Position numbers and translations under genes: made by a program | Source: Paenibacillus kobensis NBRC 15729 | Lineage (GTDB): Bacteria > Bacillota > Bacilli > Paenibacillales > Paenibacillaceae | DNA: 64,000 nt | Direction of reading: 5' to 3' | Assembly: GCF_004000825.1 (NCBI RefSeq) | Contig: NZ_BILZ01000004.1 | Coordinates: 156,182-220,181 of the forward strand | The notes under the pieces: model-generated | Seen by the model: the letters and a program-made list of their open reading frames with translations, nothing else | The model's database searches: none | Told to the model about the DNA's origin: nothing | Shown: positions 17,553-26,654 of the stretch, piece by piece | Numbering within the stretch: position 1 is the first letter of the stretch | Layout: every line of letters begins with the position of its first letter

Positions 17553-18446
17553 CTAACTCGTCTTCCGGTTCTCCGACGGGTACAGGACGATACGGCCGTC
17601 TTCCATTTCGACCCGTACTTTGTTGCTGTCCTTGAAGCTGTCATTATCCAGATAGCCTGCAGGAATTTGCAGACGTCCGGCGCGGTCCAGCACGGCGTAT
17701 TCAATATGGCTCTCCGCTTCCTTCTGTACGCTCTCGGCAGCAAGCTCGGCCAATTCATCAGAATAATACGCCTTCCGAATCATCTCCGCGGACGTCTTGC
17801 CGTCCCGAATCTGGACGACTCGGTCGACCTTGCGGGCGAGCATCGGGTCGTGCGTCACAATGACGATCGTGATGCCGATCGTCCGGTTAAGCGTCCGGAA
17901 CAAATCGAGCACTTGATTGGACGTACTCGTATCCAGTGATCCCGTCGGCTCGTCGGCTAGCAGAAGCCGCGGCTCGTTCGCCAATGCGATTGCAATCGCC
18001 ACGCGCTGCTGCTCGCCCCCTGACAACTCGCTGAGACGATTCATCACGCGGTGGCTCAGACCGACAGCATCCAACAGCTCGAGCGCTCTAGCCTTGCGCC
18101 GTTTGCCGCGCAGCAGGATCGGAAGCTCGACATTTTCCAGCGCGGTCAAGTAAGGGATCAGGTTGCGTGCATTGTTCTGCCAGACGAACCCGACCGATTC
18201 CCGCTTATATTTCACAAGGTTCTTCTCGCGGAACGTGAGCAGATCTTTCCCGTCGACGGTCAACTTGCCGGCGGACGGCTTATCAAGTCCGCCCAACATA
18301 TTAAGAAGCGTCGACTTGCCGCTGCCGGAGTTGCCGATGATCGCCATCAGCTCGCCTTGCTCGACCCGAAGATCGAGGCCTTGCAATGCGACGACCTCGA
18401 GGTCTGCCGACTTGTATATTTTGACGAGTCCTTCGCAATGAATCAT
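17553..18446 (-). CDS. ABC transporter ATPase (MacB/LolD type) with C-terminal AbrB-like extension
   Basis: A 297-residue ATPase. Walker A is GNSGSGKST, the signature LSGGEQQR, Walker B LLLADEPTGSLD and the H-loop VTHD. The nucleotide-binding domain is complete by about residue 230. Residues 249-297 form an extra tail, EYAVLDRAGRLQIP then KVRVEMEDGRIVLYP. This has the layout of a SpoVT/AbrB swapped-hairpin domain (a DRxGRxxIP loop followed by two short strands). Such domains bind DNA or mediate dimerisation; here it may dimerise or regulate the ATPase. The gene starts three bases after the FtsX-type permease. It is the second ATPase of the operon. Confidence 0.88.
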   Translation of the reverse strand: MIHCEGLVKIYKSADLEVVALQGLDLRVEQGELMAIIGNSGSGKSTLLNMLGGLDKPSAGKLTVDGKDLLTFREKNLVKYKRESVGFVWQNNARNLIPYLTALENVELPILLRGKRRKARALELLDAVGLSHRVMNRLSELSGGEQQRVAIAIALANEPRLLLADEPTGSLDTSTSNQVLDLFRTLNRTIGITIVIVTHDPMLARKVDRVVQIRDGKTSAEMIRKAYYSDELAELAAESVQKEAESHIEYAVLDRAGRLQIPAGYLDNDSFKDSNKVRVEMEDGRIVLYPSENRKTS

Positions 18447-18449
18447 AGG

Positions 18450-21317
18450 CTACTCCTCTCCCAGCTTCAGCGCTTGGGCTATGCGGATTGTGGACAGCCG
18501 GTAACCGATAATGAGCAATCCGACCGTCAGCGTCATGCCGACAATAGCGTAGAGCTGCAAGTAATCGCTAAGCTGATACGTAATCGTAAATGGAGGCACC
18601 TGATCTTGGGCAGAGAACGACATCTCGAACAACGGAACGAACCATTCGCTTGTGATATTGCCTATGATGACGCCAATGATGACGGCCGCGCCGGACGTGA
18701 GCAGCTGTTCGCTGATGAGCATGCCGATGATTTGCAGAAACGGAATGCCCATCGCCCGCAAAACGCCAAATTGGAGCGTTCTTCCCGACAGTGTCAACAC
18801 CCAGAAGAGCAGGAAGCCGAAGAAGCTGATCAGCATAGAAATGACGAATCCGAGCGTCATGACGCCGTTGATGGCGAGACGGAACGGATCGTTCTTGGAT
18901 TGAACGAGCTGCTGCGTCGAATCGTTCAGACTCGTCACCGCAAGCTTTTGTTTCGCGAGCTGATCATAAACCTGCTGGCTTACGCCATTGTCCGTCAACT
19001 TTAGCCAAACCTCATACGGTTCGACCGCCAGCTTGTTCTGTATAGCGCCGAGATGTCCGACAATCAGCCTCGACGTCTCCGTCTTCCCTTTCTCTCCGGT
19101 CGTCGGCAGAGGGTTCCAGCCCGGCCAATAATCGATAATGCCATATACCGTAAATTGCGCTGGGTCGAGGCCGTCCCAATAAATCCGAATCGGATCGCCC
19201 GGCTTCAGCTTTGCCTCATCGGCAATCGAACGCGAAATAAGCACCGCCTTCGTATTGGGAGCGATTAAATTTAAATAGCTGTTGATCGGGTACTGCAACA
19301 GTCCGTTTTTCATCCATGCGGTATTTCCATAATCTTTGGTGTCGATGCCGACCAGCGTCGTCGCGCCTGATTTGCCGTTGTTCACGGAGAACCGGGCATT
19401 GTCCTTCCGGAATACTCTTGCGGCCGACTCTACGCCTTCTAGCTCCTTGAACGGTTGGAAAGGAGGCTCCGTATACTGCACCCGTTTTTTTTGCGTTACG
19501 CTTATTTCGCCGCTCTGCTGCCCCGGCGAATTGGCTGAGGCCGGCGGAGGCGCGTCGCTTTCCCAACGCGTCGTCAACGAGATATCGGCGCCGACGGCAT
19601 AATGAATCTTGCTTTCCATGTTATCGTTAATCGTTCTAGCCGCATTCGCGCTGAACAGACCGGTTGCAACCGTCATGACCAGAAACACCTTGATCGTCAA
19701 ATATTGTCCGGAAGAACGGCTAATTTGGATAAGCGTATTGTAGAGCGCCGCCGGCCACCATCTTCGGCCGGCCCAATAGACGAGCCGAATGAACCAAGGG
19801 TATACCCGCAGTACAAGCAGCCCGCCGCCGAGCGCGAACAGTGCCGGCATAAGGAAAAGAAGCGGATCGACCTGCAGCGCGTCGGAGTCGAGCGCAAGCT
19901 TTTTTAAATCGTCCTGCCGATTGTTGAAGTTATAGAGCAGGTAGACGGCCAGACTGACGAGGATGATATCAAGTCCGGTCTTATGCCAGAACGACATTTT
20001 GGTCAGCCGGGCCATTTGCTGTTTATGATTGACGATGCTGACCCGCGTCGCCAGAAAGGCCGGAATTAGAATGAGCACAACCGCCCCAAGAACCGCTACG
20101 GCTGCGATTCGATAGGCGCTGCTCGACAAGCTGACCTCAAGTGCCGACCGCTGAACAAACTCGAGGAAGCCGTTAGATGCGCCTAGCAGCTTCGTGAACA
20201 TCACGCCGAGGAACGGACCTGCCGCAAGGGCGCTTAAGCCAAGCACCAAGCTTTCCAGCGTATAGGCCGACATGATTTGCAGCCGGCTGGCTCCGCGGCT
20301 GCGGAGGACAGAAATTTCCGTCTTCTGTCGCTCGATGATCAGATTAGCCGCCATGTACAAATAAAAGGCAAGCATCAGCATGACGGGGGAGTACAGCGAC
20401 AGCATCATGACGTCGAGCTTGTCTTGCTTCCCTTCGTACGATGCAATAGTCGCGCTCGCTGGAATGTTAACTTCGTCTGCACCGAGTCTGCCGCGAAAAT
20501 ATCGGCGAATGTCCCGGTCGGCCTGAACGAACGTTGCGATCCGATCCACTTTCAACTGCTCGTAATTGACGGCATAACGCCATTCCAACTCGGATACCCT
20601 CGCTTTGCCGCCCTTCGTGAACTCACGCTCGAACTGCTCGAAAGGGATAAGAAACCCGTCGGAATTGTCCGTCGTTAAGAATGGCAAATACGGATCGGCG
20701 GCAGGCTCCGTTCCGATGATTCCCACCGGAATGACGCGGAACTGCCCGCCTTCTTCTTCCAGCGATGCCGCTGTCAGCTCTTCGCCAAGCTTCCGCTTGG
20801 TGGCAAGCTGGAATTTCTGCGTTACGAGCGCTTCGATTATGCCATCCGAACGGTCAACCGGCATTCTGCCCTCCAGTAGACGCACCCGTTTCTCCATTTC
20901 AGACAACGATTTGAAACCGCCTAACGTATTCTGAGACTGCTTCTCCTGCTCCGATGCATCGGAACCATACACTTTCATTTTCTGAGTGGTCCGCTGTTGA
21001 TAGAACGAGAGCGCCTCAAGCTCCATTCGCCCAGGAATCGTCTTCACGAACCGGTCCGCTCGCTCGATCGCATCCATCGTCTTCTTGTCCATCTTCACCG
21101 CTGAGACCGTCGTCGCGATTCGAATAAAACCTGGATATACTGCGTTCTGCGTCTGTACAGACTGCACTTCTTTCAACAACGTCCGCTGCAAAATGGCATG
21201 CGAGTAAAGCGGCATCGAGCTGAATAGTGCTACGCATACCGTAAGTCCTAGCCATAAATTCAGCTGCAGCCATTTGTTGTTTGCCATTTTGCGGAGGATC
21301 ATCGTCCATAAGGCCAT
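18450..21317 (-). CDS. FtsX/MacB-type ABC transporter permease, two FtsX domains
   Basis: A 955-residue membrane protein with a first span near residue 20. Two FtsX cores follow: spans around 315-440 (MLMLAFYLYMAANLIIERQKTEISVLRSRGAS...) and around 830-950 (LTLSGRTLQFGVLRAMGIPF). Large extracytoplasmic domains lie between. The phrase LRSRGAS/LRAMGIP is the typical cytoplasmic loop that contacts the ATPase. MacB-type proteins do not pump across the membrane in the usual way but transmit ATP-driven motions to the outside, for lipoprotein, peptide or antibiotic export. It sits between an adaptor gene and the second ATPase in one operon. Confidence 0.85.
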   Translation of the reverse strand: MALWTMILRKMANNKWLQLNLWLGLTVCVALFSSMPLYSHAILQRTLLKEVQSVQTQNAVYPGFIRIATTVSAVKMDKKTMDAIERADRFVKTIPGRMELEALSFYQQRTTQKMKVYGSDASEQEKQSQNTLGGFKSLSEMEKRVRLLEGRMPVDRSDGIIEALVTQKFQLATKRKLGEELTAASLEEEGGQFRVIPVGIIGTEPAADPYLPFLTTDNSDGFLIPFEQFEREFTKGGKARVSELEWRYAVNYEQLKVDRIATFVQADRDIRRYFRGRLGADEVNIPASATIASYEGKQDKLDVMMLSLYSPVMLMLAFYLYMAANLIIERQKTEISVLRSRGASRLQIMSAYTLESLVLGLSALAAGPFLGVMFTKLLGASNGFLEFVQRSALEVSLSSSAYRIAAVAVLGAVVLILIPAFLATRVSIVNHKQQMARLTKMSFWHKTGLDIILVSLAVYLLYNFNNRQDDLKKLALDSDALQVDPLLFLMPALFALGGGLLVLRVYPWFIRLVYWAGRRWWPAALYNTLIQISRSSGQYLTIKVFLVMTVATGLFSANAARTINDNMESKIHYAVGADISLTTRWESDAPPPASANSPGQQSGEISVTQKKRVQYTEPPFQPFKELEGVESAARVFRKDNARFSVNNGKSGATTLVGIDTKDYGNTAWMKNGLLQYPINSYLNLIAPNTKAVLISRSIADEAKLKPGDPIRIYWDGLDPAQFTVYGIIDYWPGWNPLPTTGEKGKTETSRLIVGHLGAIQNKLAVEPYEVWLKLTDNGVSQQVYDQLAKQKLAVTSLNDSTQQLVQSKNDPFRLAINGVMTLGFVISMLISFFGFLLFWVLTLSGRTLQFGVLRAMGIPFLQIIGMLISEQLLTSGAAVIIGVIIGNITSEWFVPLFEMSFSAQDQVPPFTITYQLSDYLQLYAIVGMTLTVGLLIIGYRLSTIRIAQALKLGEE

Positions 21318-21368
21318 ACGTACACCCCATCTTAATGCCCGGTATAAAGCCGGACCTGCATTGTTCGG

Positions 21369-22427
21369 TTAGTTGCTCAGGATGACCTGTTGGCCTTCCT
21401 CTAATCCTTTGACAATCTCGACTGCTGTCGGCGTCGACAGCCCGACCTCGATATCGACTTCCTTACGGCGTTCGCCCTCTGCGATCTGCACGTAGGAGCG
21501 TCCCATGTAGCTTCGCAGCGCCGAACGCGGCAGCACGATTACGTTCTCTCTTTTCTGAAGCTCGATCGTAAGGTCCGCGCTGTCTCCGACATGGATGCCG
21601 TCCGGCGGATTATCCATGCTCATATATACGGTAACGGCATTATTCTCGGCCTTCTTGTTGTCTGCTGCCGCCGGAATATTGGAAGGAGACTGAACGACTT
21701 CTCCCGTATAGTTCGAGCCTTTATATTTGAGAATGACAGGCATTCCTGTCTTAACTGCGAACAATTCTTTGCTGTCGGCTGCCACATACGTCAACTTCAG
21801 ATTGGAAGGGTCCGCGATCGTAACGATAGACTGATAGGCATTCACCGTATCGCCTGCATTAAGATTTTCAACGAATGTAACCGTCCCCGAGATCGGCGCG
21901 AATAAACGCGACTTATCGAGGCGGCCCTGCATCGCATCGAGTGACATTTGCTCCCGCTCAAGATCGATTTCCCGAAGCCGAATGTCAGTTGAACTTGCAT
22001 CAGCGGCAAGAGCCTGTTTGTACAAAAGCTTAGTGCGTTCGACGTTAAGCCGCTGCAAGCGGACTTGAAACTCCAAATCGCCCGTCTCCAGCTCCGCGAG
22101 CAGATCGCCGGCCTTCACTTCTTCTCCGGCGGTGACGGCTATCGCCTTCACCCGTCCGCCGGATTCCTTGAAGGACAGAGGCGCTGCGTTCGAGGAAACG
22201 AAATAAGCGGTTCCTTTAAGAGAAGTTTGAATATCACCGCGGGTAACCGGCACAACGTCGAATTGCTCCAGCGCCGGCTCCACAAGAGGCGGTTGGAGAA
22301 CCTCCGGCTCGCGCGGCAGCAGCGAGCAGCCCGCTAAAGCTGCCGACGCCGTCAGCAGAACCAAAGCATATTTGGCAGTAACCGTCCATTTAGATAAGGG
22401 GGGCTTCGTTCGTTGTCTGCGATACAA
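21369..22427 (-). CDS. MacA/HlyD-type adaptor lipoprotein of ABC efflux system
   Basis: About 352 residues. An N-terminal lipobox LAGC is followed by the membrane-fusion-protein order: a lipoyl-like half (VKAIAVTAGEEVKAGDLLAELETGDLE), a short helical hairpin (VERTKLLYKQAL...), the returning lipoyl half (APISGTVTFVENLNAGDTV) and beta-barrel domains (VVQSPSNIPAA, VLPRSALRSYMG). The frame begins inside the upstream ATPase gene; the TTG at 22427 is preferred because GGAGG lies nine bases before it, though nearby ATG codons are possible. In Gram-positives such adaptors reach from the membrane into the wall and pair with MacB-type permeases. Confidence 0.85.
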   Translation of the reverse strand: MYRRQRTKPPLSKWTVTAKYALVLLTASAALAGCSLLPREPEVLQPPLVEPALEQFDVVPVTRGDIQTSLKGTAYFVSSNAAPLSFKESGGRVKAIAVTAGEEVKAGDLLAELETGDLEFQVRLQRLNVERTKLLYKQALAADASSTDIRLREIDLEREQMSLDAMQGRLDKSRLFAPISGTVTFVENLNAGDTVNAYQSIVTIADPSNLKLTYVAADSKELFAVKTGMPVILKYKGSNYTGEVVQSPSNIPAAADNKKAENNAVTVYMSMDNPPDGIHVGDSADLTIELQKRENVIVLPRSALRSYMGRSYVQIAEGERRKEVDIEVGLSTPTAVEIVKGLEEGQQVILSN

Positions 22428-23127
22428 TTCGTCCATCCTCCAATGCAATTACGTGATCGACAAGCTCCATAATGCTCGGATCATGCGTCGTCAGAACGAC
22501 CGTCATGCCGGAGCGGTTCACAATGTCCCGAAATACGCGAATGACTTGAAAGCCCATTCTGCTGTCCAGCTCCGCGGTCGGCTCATCCGCAATCAACAGG
22601 TCGGGCTCATGTGCAATTGCGCGTGCGATTGCGACGCGCTGCTGCTCGCCGCCGGACAGCTCTGTCGGACGATGCTTCATCCTCTCCCGCATACCCACCT
22701 GCTCAAGCGCCCGCTCGGCTGCCTCGCGGTGTCCCTTCGGCTTCGTCCCTGCAATCCGCAGACCGAACTCGACGTTCTCATAAGCGGACATGAGCGGAAT
22801 CAAGCCGAACGATTGGAACACGAGTCCGATTTCCTTGCGCCGGAGCTTGTTGCGCTGAGCCGCATCAAGCCCTGTCAGCTCCTGGCCTTTGAAGAACACT
22901 TGACCCGCTGTTGGTTCGTCCAGCGCGCTTAATATATTGAGCAGAGTCGTCTTGCCGGATCCGGACCGGCCTTTCAACGCCACGATCGTTCCAGACGGTA
23001 TATCCAGATGGATGTCCGCCAATGCGGTTACGGCACCATTGCCTCGGCCGAATACCCGCTTAATACCTGCGGCCTTCAAAATCGTTCCGCCGTCCGGATG
23101 CTTCAATCCCTCTCCCATCAAGGTCAC
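22390..23127 (-). CDS. ABC transporter ATPase (MacB/LolD type)
   Basis: About 245 residues with Walker A GRSGSGKTT, signature LSGGEQQR, Walker B LLIADEPTAELD and the switch TTHD. It is first in the four-gene operon and overlaps the adaptor gene by up to 38 bases. A GTG start at 23127 is favoured because GGGGGAGG lies six bases upstream; an ATG seven codons earlier is possible. Unlike the second ATPase of the operon it has no C-terminal extension. Two different ATPases beside one long permease suggest either a heterodimer or that each half of the permease has its own partner. Confidence 0.88.
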   Translation of the reverse strand: MTLMGEGLKHPDGGTILKAAGIKRVFGRGNGAVTALADIHLDIPSGTIVALKGRSGSGKTTLLNILSALDEPTAGQVFFKGQELTGLDAAQRNKLRRKEIGLVFQSFGLIPLMSAYENVEFGLRIAGTKPKGHREAAERALEQVGMRERMKHRPTELSGGEQQRVAIARAIAHEPDLLIADEPTAELDSRMGFQVIRVFRDIVNRSGMTVVLTTHDPSIMELVDHVIALEDGRIVSQTTNEAPLI

Positions 23128-23248
23128 CAGCATCCTCCCCCTTCTCAAATCTTGTTGTTTATGTCATTTTAGCGTTTTCATATCAGAAGAAATACCTGTC
23201 GGTTCTTGTGCATTTACCCGAGAAATTATAGGTTTGTTCCATACAACG

Positions 23249-23289
23249 AAGAAGACCGCATACCGTAGGAAACGGTATGCGGTCTTCTT
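23249..23289. terminator. Bidirectional hairpin terminator downstream of the GH43 gene
   Basis: AAGAAGACCGCATACC pairs perfectly with GGTATGCGGTCTTCTT around a nine-base loop. The stem ends in A/T pairs, giving TTCTT on the minus strand, where it lies 26 bases after the arabinofuranohydrolase stop. Confidence 0.75.
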
Positions 23290-23315
23290 GTCAGGCGCTA
23301 GCTAGCACGCCGAAT

Positions 23316-24923
23316 TTATTGAACAAATTGCCACGAATCGAATTGGAAGAGCTTCTGCCCCGGCTTTCCTTTGAACACAAAGTACAGATGTTGAATGCCT
23401 TCGGCTCCCGTAATACTCGTCGACGTATCGGCCCATTCTCCGTCGCCGCTTGCGGAAGGCACCGTAACCGTGCCGATCAGTTGGCCGTCCGGGCTGTCTA
23501 GACGGAGATCGATGGAGCTGCCCTCGCTTACGCTGGATACCGAAGCCGTGAACAACTTTGCGCCGGCTCCGAAATTCACATTAGAGACTGCCGTCCAATC
23601 AGCGTTATCGATATCGGTTACAACCATGTTCGACGAAGCGTATTCCGCGTCACCGGCTTGAACAGGCTGCACGTTAATGCCTGCGCTCCATGCGATCGTC
23701 TCTGCACTCTGGCGGATGTAAGGATCCAGCGTTTTAACAGGATCGACACCTTTAAAGTCCGCCGTAATCTCCTGGATCGAGCCGTCCTCATTAAACGATA
23801 CCTGGTTTAAGTGCGTAGAACGGTACCCTTTCGGCACTCCCATCGCTTTGGACAATGTCTGCGCGTGATAGGCGATATACCAAGCGTCTTGGAATTGGAA
23901 AATCGCATGGTGATTGTTGCCGCCTACACCGAAGAAATGACCCGGGTTTTTCAGAATCGTACCTTGATATTCCCATGGCCCCATCGGATTGCTGCTCGTC
24001 ATATACGCAATTTCCCCAGCCGGAGGACTGCCTTCCGGACGGGCGCCGTCGAAGAAATTGGAGCAATAAGTAAAGTAATAGGTATCACCTACCTTATTAA
24101 TGCCCGCATCCTCGAACATGAACGGCGCAGGAATGACTTGTGCCTCGCCGATGACGCTGATCATGTCGTCGCCAAGCTGCATGACGCGTGCCGTATTCGG
24201 CATCTCGTACTGGCCTTCCGGTACGCCTCCGCCGAAGTAGATATAAGCTTTGCCGTCATCGTCTACAAGAACAGCCGGATCGAACAGCCACGTTACGCCC
24301 TCAACACCAGGTTCGGATCGCGCTACGAGCGGCTTGCCAATCGGATCGACCCACGGACCTGTCGGACTGTCGCTCGTAAGCACGCCAATGCCGCTGGCAT
24401 TGTTGGCGAAGTACAAGAAAAACTTGTCTTTACCGTCAATTACTTTATATGCAGCTGCCGGCGCCCACGACTGCGTCGCCCATTTGGCCGCGCCTTGCGG
24501 ACCTGCAGCGTTCACGACGCCGTGATCCGTCCAGTTAACCAGATCGTCAGACGATATCACCGTCAGTTTATTAATGCTGCTGTACGTGTTGTCCTTCACT
24601 TCACCGTCCCCGTCATATTCGAGCACGTCGTTCGTAGCATATAAATAGACCCGATCCTTGTACACTAAGGCATAAGGATCCGCGCCGAATTTATGCGAGA
24701 CAAGCGGATTGCCGTTTGGAGGCGTCTTGCCGATTGCGCTTGCTGATTGATCATTTGCGGTTTCTGCCTTTTGATCGTTCGTCTCTTCACTCATGGAAAT
24801 GGTCAACTCCTGTGTCGTTCTTGTCGGTGTGGTCGCGGTTCCCGGCTGAGAACCCCGGTTCATAATGAATAGTGCGACTAGCGTTCCGACCAATATGGCG
24901 GTCATCAGACGAAACCTACTCAT
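23316..24923 (-). CDS. xynD: Arabinoxylan arabinofuranohydrolase (XynD/AXH-m2,3 type), GH43 plus CBM6
   Basis: A 535-residue secreted or membrane-anchored enzyme (N-terminal span LMTAILVGTLVALFIM). From about residue 70 the sequence follows the Bacillus XynD pattern: HKFGADPYALVY with catalytic base Asp82, WLFDPAVLVDDDG with Asp215, PFMFEDAGINK with the acid Glu271, and GVGGNNHHAIFQF. Residues about 405-535 are a CBM6 module ending FDSWQFVQ. Family members release L-arabinofuranose from singly substituted xylose units of arabinoxylan. The ATG at 24923 is chosen over two earlier ones because GAGGGGG precedes it by six bases. It follows a binding protein/kinase/regulator set and lies near a furanose importer, so its product may be taken up locally. 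The start region holds a near-cre sequence (TGCAAGCGTTAAGC, 24949-24962, minus strand). Confidence 0.9.
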   Translation of the reverse strand: MSRFRLMTAILVGTLVALFIMNRGSQPGTATTPTRTTQELTISMSEETNDQKAETANDQSASAIGKTPPNGNPLVSHKFGADPYALVYKDRVYLYATNDVLEYDGDGEVKDNTYSSINKLTVISSDDLVNWTDHGVVNAAGPQGAAKWATQSWAPAAAYKVIDGKDKFFLYFANNASGIGVLTSDSPTGPWVDPIGKPLVARSEPGVEGVTWLFDPAVLVDDDGKAYIYFGGGVPEGQYEMPNTARVMQLGDDMISVIGEAQVIPAPFMFEDAGINKVGDTYYFTYCSNFFDGARPEGSPPAGEIAYMTSSNPMGPWEYQGTILKNPGHFFGVGGNNHHAIFQFQDAWYIAYHAQTLSKAMGVPKGYRSTHLNQVSFNEDGSIQEITADFKGVDPVKTLDPYIRQSAETIAWSAGINVQPVQAGDAEYASSNMVVTDIDNADWTAVSNVNFGAGAKLFTASVSSVSEGSSIDLRLDSPDGQLIGTVTVPSASGDGEWADTSTSITGAEGIQHLYFVFKGKPGQKLFQFDSWQFVQ

Positions 24924-25019
24924 TCTCATCCCCCTCATGTTTGTATAAGCTTAACGCTTGCATCCAGAGGGGACAACCCGCCATTCGATCAATCAGTACC
25001 TTTCAAATTCTAGATTCTT

Positions 25020-26654
25020 TCATCCCTTCAGAGGGAGCGTATCCCGGTATTCCTGCGGTGTCATTCCCGTTACCTTCTTGAAGAAACGGGTGAACGAGTG
25101 CGCCGCTTCGTAACCTACGGCACAAGCCACGTCTCTCACCTTCAATTCTCCGTCCCGAAGCAGCTCCTTTGCCTTCCGGACTTTGCATTTGTCGATATAA
25201 TCCGATAGATTGATGCCCTTCTCCTGCTTGAAGAACCGGGATAAATACGAAGGGTTGAAATAATGAGATTCCGCTAGCCTTACTAACGATAAATCCTCGC
25301 TCAGGTGATCCTCGACAAACTGGCAAATCCGGTCGATGACCAACGAGGTGCGGTCCCGGTCGTTCATCTGTTTAAAGTGGAAAATAGATTCCGCTAGCCT
25401 CCGCAAATACATGAACCCGTCTTTCATCGAAGGATGGTCATCCAATCGGAGCACCTTGCCGTACTCGTCGATCCGGCCCTGCAGTCCCATACGGTTCACA
25501 CATGAGTATAGCATCAGCGCGATCGAATAGTACATCTCTATGGCCAGCTGCACATGGTCAGGTTCGCCCAGCGCAACGTTCGTCATCTCGTTCAATTGCT
25601 GAAGAAACGGCTCCGCTCTGCCCGATTCGAGATGCGCGGCCATAATATCGATCCGCTGAACACTCGCAAATCCTTCCTTGCCAGAAATCCCGTCCGGTGC
25701 AAACGAACAGCCATGCTTAATAATCGAAATCCCTTCCCCGATCTTAAATTGCTGCAGCTGCCGAAGCGCCTCGTACTGCTGCGTCACATCCTTCCAGCCG
25801 CAGCATGTACTGCTGATCGTTAAGCCAATGGATAGTCCGACCGTTTCATAGCATTCTTCTTGGAACAGCTCAAGCGTTCCTTCCAGGTAACGTGTGAACG
25901 AATCCGCTTCGCCTTCCCCTTCCGCTTGCAAAGGCTGAAGAAACCAGATCATGTCTTCATACTTATCTACGATGCCAATACAGGTTGCTTTATCGGATAG
26001 AAACGAATCCCATGTCCCGCTTATCGAGGCAAAAAGCCCGTTTCGATCGGTGCTGGACAGCCCTTCCGGGAACTTTAAACGGCCAAGGATAAGAATGACC
26101 GAGCGATTCGGGTCCAATGGAATCTTCAAGTTATGAAAATCCTGAATGAGCACGTCCATCCCGGAGCATCGGGCTCTGCTTTCCTGCAGCAACTGCCGCA
26201 TGTAATCCCCTTGGGCAAGCCACTGATAAGCATGCAGCTGCTCGCGGGATTGCTCCAATATCCGGCTCTCCAGATTGCCTAGATGAATATCTTCCAGCAC
26301 GTCCTGAACCGTCTCGGTCACTTTGCCATACCCTTCGGTCTTGAGCAAATATCGGACTTTCGGAATTTGGATCGCCCGGTAAGCGTAGTTGAAGTCGTTA
26401 TGTCCCGTCAGCAGGATGACTCTGCATCTAGGCCAATTGCTTATGATCTGCTCCGACAGCTCCAATCCGTTCATGCCGGGCATGGCGATGTCGGTCATGA
26501 CGATATCGATTCTGGTGCGTGACATCCAATCTAACGCTTCCCTAGCCGAATAGGCTTTGCATACATCGAGACGCTCCGGCATGAGCCGTCTGAATACTTC
26601 GTAAAGTCCGTTCGTTATAATTTCTTCGTCGTCCACGATTAACAACCTAAGCAT
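25020..26654 (-). CDS. Two-component response regulator, AraC family (YesN-like)
   Basis: A 544-residue regulator. Receiver at 1-125 with Asp8, Asp9, phosphoacceptor Asp55 (MTDIAMPGMNG), Thr in LLTGHND and Lys in YLLK, all intact. A middle region of about 300 residues follows, then an AraC domain at about 440-544 (LSLVRLAESHYFNPSYLSRFF, VRDVACAVGYEAAHSFTRFF, TPQEYR). The ATG at 26654 overlaps the kinase stop (ATGCTTAG), so the pair is coupled. It probably activates the adjacent arabinofuranohydrolase gene and/or its own operon when the kinase senses an extracellular sugar. Confidence 0.92.
   Translation of the reverse strand: MLRLLIVDDEEIITNGLYEVFRRLMPERLDVCKAYSAREALDWMSRTRIDIVMTDIAMPGMNGLELSEQIISNWPRCRVILLTGHNDFNYAYRAIQIPKVRYLLKTEGYGKVTETVQDVLEDIHLGNLESRILEQSREQLHAYQWLAQGDYMRQLLQESRARCSGMDVLIQDFHNLKIPLDPNRSVILILGRLKFPEGLSSTDRNGLFASISGTWDSFLSDKATCIGIVDKYEDMIWFLQPLQAEGEGEADSFTRYLEGTLELFQEECYETVGLSIGLTISSTCCGWKDVTQQYEALRQLQQFKIGEGISIIKHGCSFAPDGISGKEGFASVQRIDIMAAHLESGRAEPFLQQLNEMTNVALGEPDHVQLAIEMYYSIALMLYSCVNRMGLQGRIDEYGKVLRLDDHPSMKDGFMYLRRLAESIFHFKQMNDRDRTSLVIDRICQFVEDHLSEDLSLVRLAESHYFNPSYLSRFFKQEKGINLSDYIDKCKVRKAKELLRDGELKVRDVACAVGYEAAHSFTRFFKKVTGMTPQEYRDTLPLKG

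Noticed and set aside
18051..19004. A 317-codon plus-strand frame
   Set aside because: It spans the junction of the ATPase and permease genes on the opposite strand and is made of charged low-information sequence.
23811..24644. A 277-codon plus-strand frame
   Set aside because: It lies antisense within the GH43 gene, whose catalytic motifs are intact; no domain is recognisable.
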